From the NCBI GenBank assembly GCA_026967815.1, contig JAPUUO010000107.1, positions 1 through 5,182 on the forward strand: a stretch of 5,182 nucleotides of DNA. The letters run 5' to 3'. Positions 4,493-5,182 of the stretch are shown here, in pieces. Both the position numbers and the translations under genes were made by a program. Source of the DNA: Candidatus Bathyarchaeota archaeon. Lineage in GTDB: Archaea; Thermoproteota; Bathyarchaeia; Bathyarchaeales; Bathyarchaeaceae. Below the pieces are notes generated by a model. That model searched no databases, was not told the DNA's origin, and worked only from the letters and a program-made list of their open reading frames with translations. The number at the start of each line of letters is the position of its first letter. The first letter of the stretch is position 1.

Positions 4493-4535
4493 ACAAAGCT
4501 TTTATTTCATTGGATTCGAACCATTGGGCGAGGAA
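4493..4535 (+). promoter_or_regulatory. BRE/TATA and Shine-Dalgarno of the DUF996 gene
   Basis: CTTTTATTT (4499-4507) is preceded by ACAAAG, a purine-rich stretch fitting a BRE. It lies about 40 bases before the ATG at 4543, which predicts a transcription start near 4529. GAGGAA (4530-4535) then provides a Shine-Dalgarno nine bases (from GAGG) before the start, again in a very short leader. Confidence 0.45.
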
Positions 4536-4542
4536 TCATAGA

Positions 4543-5182
4543 ATGGAGCTAGAAACAAGCAAGAACCTAGGTGGAATAGGAGCAATATTGCTTGTCATAG
4601 GATTTCTGGGGTTCATTGGGTCAGCCTTTTCAGGCATACTCAGCCTAGTCGGGTTAATACTGGTGTTGATAGCGATGAAAGGCTTGTCTGACCATTACGG
4701 GGAAGCCAGCATATTCAACAACTCGCTCTACGGTGTCATCCTATTGATTGTAGGCGGAGTAGTTTCTGTGGCAGCACTTATTGTGACAGCCTTAAGTCTT
4801 ATCAAGGATGTCTTGGGTATCGAACTTTCTACAGCTATTAGCGACCCCACAGCTTTCTCAAGAATTGATTGGACAGAAGTAGTCACTGAAAACCTTATTG
4901 CTTATGCAGGAACGATGGTAGGAATTTTGATTGTACTCTTCATATTCGTTGTTGTCGCAGCCATTTTCTACAGGAAATCGCTAAACACGCTTTCTTCAAA
5001 GTCTGGGGTAGGGATGTTTTCTACTGCGGGGCTAGTATTGCTGATCGGCGCTGTTTTGACGATAATCTTGATAGGGGTCATCATTATCTGGATCGCGCTA
5101 ATACTGCTTGCTGTCGCCTTCTTCAGGATCAAGCCAGCGATCACCCAACCAACGCCATCAACATCGCCACCGCCTTCAGGAT
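4543..5182 (+). CDS. DUF996 family multi-pass membrane protein (runs off right edge)
   Basis: The first 213 residues are present with no stop. The N-terminal LETSKNLGGIGAILLVIG and the strongly hydrophobic pattern with Gly-rich helices match archaeal DUF996 proteins, whose function is unknown. Membrane segments lie at about 10-28, 31-46, 62-86, 118-142 and 160-195 (the last long enough for two passes). A KGLSDHYGE loop separates the second and third, and an acidic loop (about 91-117) the third and fourth. YRKSLN follows the fourth. The end of the visible part is a Pro/Thr/Ser-rich linker (199-213), which in relatives I know often leads to a C-terminal zinc ribbon; that part is outside the window. 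Start ATG 4543 is supported by GAGGAA upstream and by the N-terminus matching the family. Confidence 0.85.
   Translation, partial: MELETSKNLGGIGAILLVIGFLGFIGSAFSGILSLVGLILVLIAMKGLSDHYGEASIFNNSLYGVILLIVGGVVSVAALIVTALSLIKDVLGIELSTAISDPTAFSRIDWTEVVTENLIAYAGTMVGILIVLFIFVVVAAIFYRKSLNTLSSKSGVGMFSTAGLVLLIGAVLTIILIGVIIIWIALILLAVAFFRIKPAITQPTPSTSPPPSG

Noticed and set aside
4510..4530. TGGATTCGAACCA resembling a tRNA T-loop on the minus strand
   Set aside because: The stem has a mismatch, the rest of a tRNA would have to lie inside the DUF996 coding sequence, and no D-arm, anticodon arm or acceptor stem is present.

Overview
The window looks archaeal, most likely from an uncultured member of the Thermoproteota such as Candidatus Bathyarchaeota. 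This is inferred from gene content, since no taxonomic search was possible. It carries a partial TrmY, a DUF996 membrane protein, an RDD membrane protein, a membrane-anchored AN1-like zinc-finger protein, a stand-alone JAB/JAMM protein and several very small Cys-rich proteins. Promoters look archaeal (TATA-like boxes close to the starts). Shine-Dalgarno motifs of the GAGG and GGTG type precede several genes, and TTG and GTG starts are used.

Left part, minus strand (1-1234). A tight cluster reads right to left: a 45-residue protein, then a 125-residue putative metal-binding protein with an HELRE motif, then trmY, which runs off the left edge. The first two genes overlap and the next junction is 4 bases. 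Upstream of this cluster, also on the minus strand, is a small treble-clef-like zinc protein at 903-1123. Its CxxC half and HxxC half lie in different frames joined at a run of seven A. It has its own TATA-like box, a perfect inverted repeat before the start codon, and a hairpin plus T-run terminator behind it.

Middle (1235-2454). A minus-strand protein combines an AN1-like zinc finger, a zinc ribbon, one membrane helix and a C-terminal beta-rich domain. A 425-base divergent intergenic region separates it from the next gene. That region holds two alternating purine/pyrimidine tracts and an open, start-less frame that faintly resembles the C-terminal half of Pcc1.

Right part, mostly plus strand (2455-5182). 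An RDD membrane protein is followed by a JAB/JAMM peptidase and a GNAT acetyltransferase. The last two form an operon with its own TATA box. RDD and JAB each end in a TAG after which the same frame stays open: for 38 codons after RDD, and straight into the GNAT gene after JAB. A 51-residue four-cysteine protein, too short for many gene callers, is convergent with the GNAT gene. A DUF996 multi-pass membrane protein with its own promoter runs off the right edge.

No mobile element, CRISPR array, tRNA or rRNA was found. The points most worth checking are the -1 frameshift zinc gene, the TAG junctions, the HELRE/trmY cluster and the small Cys-rich proteins.
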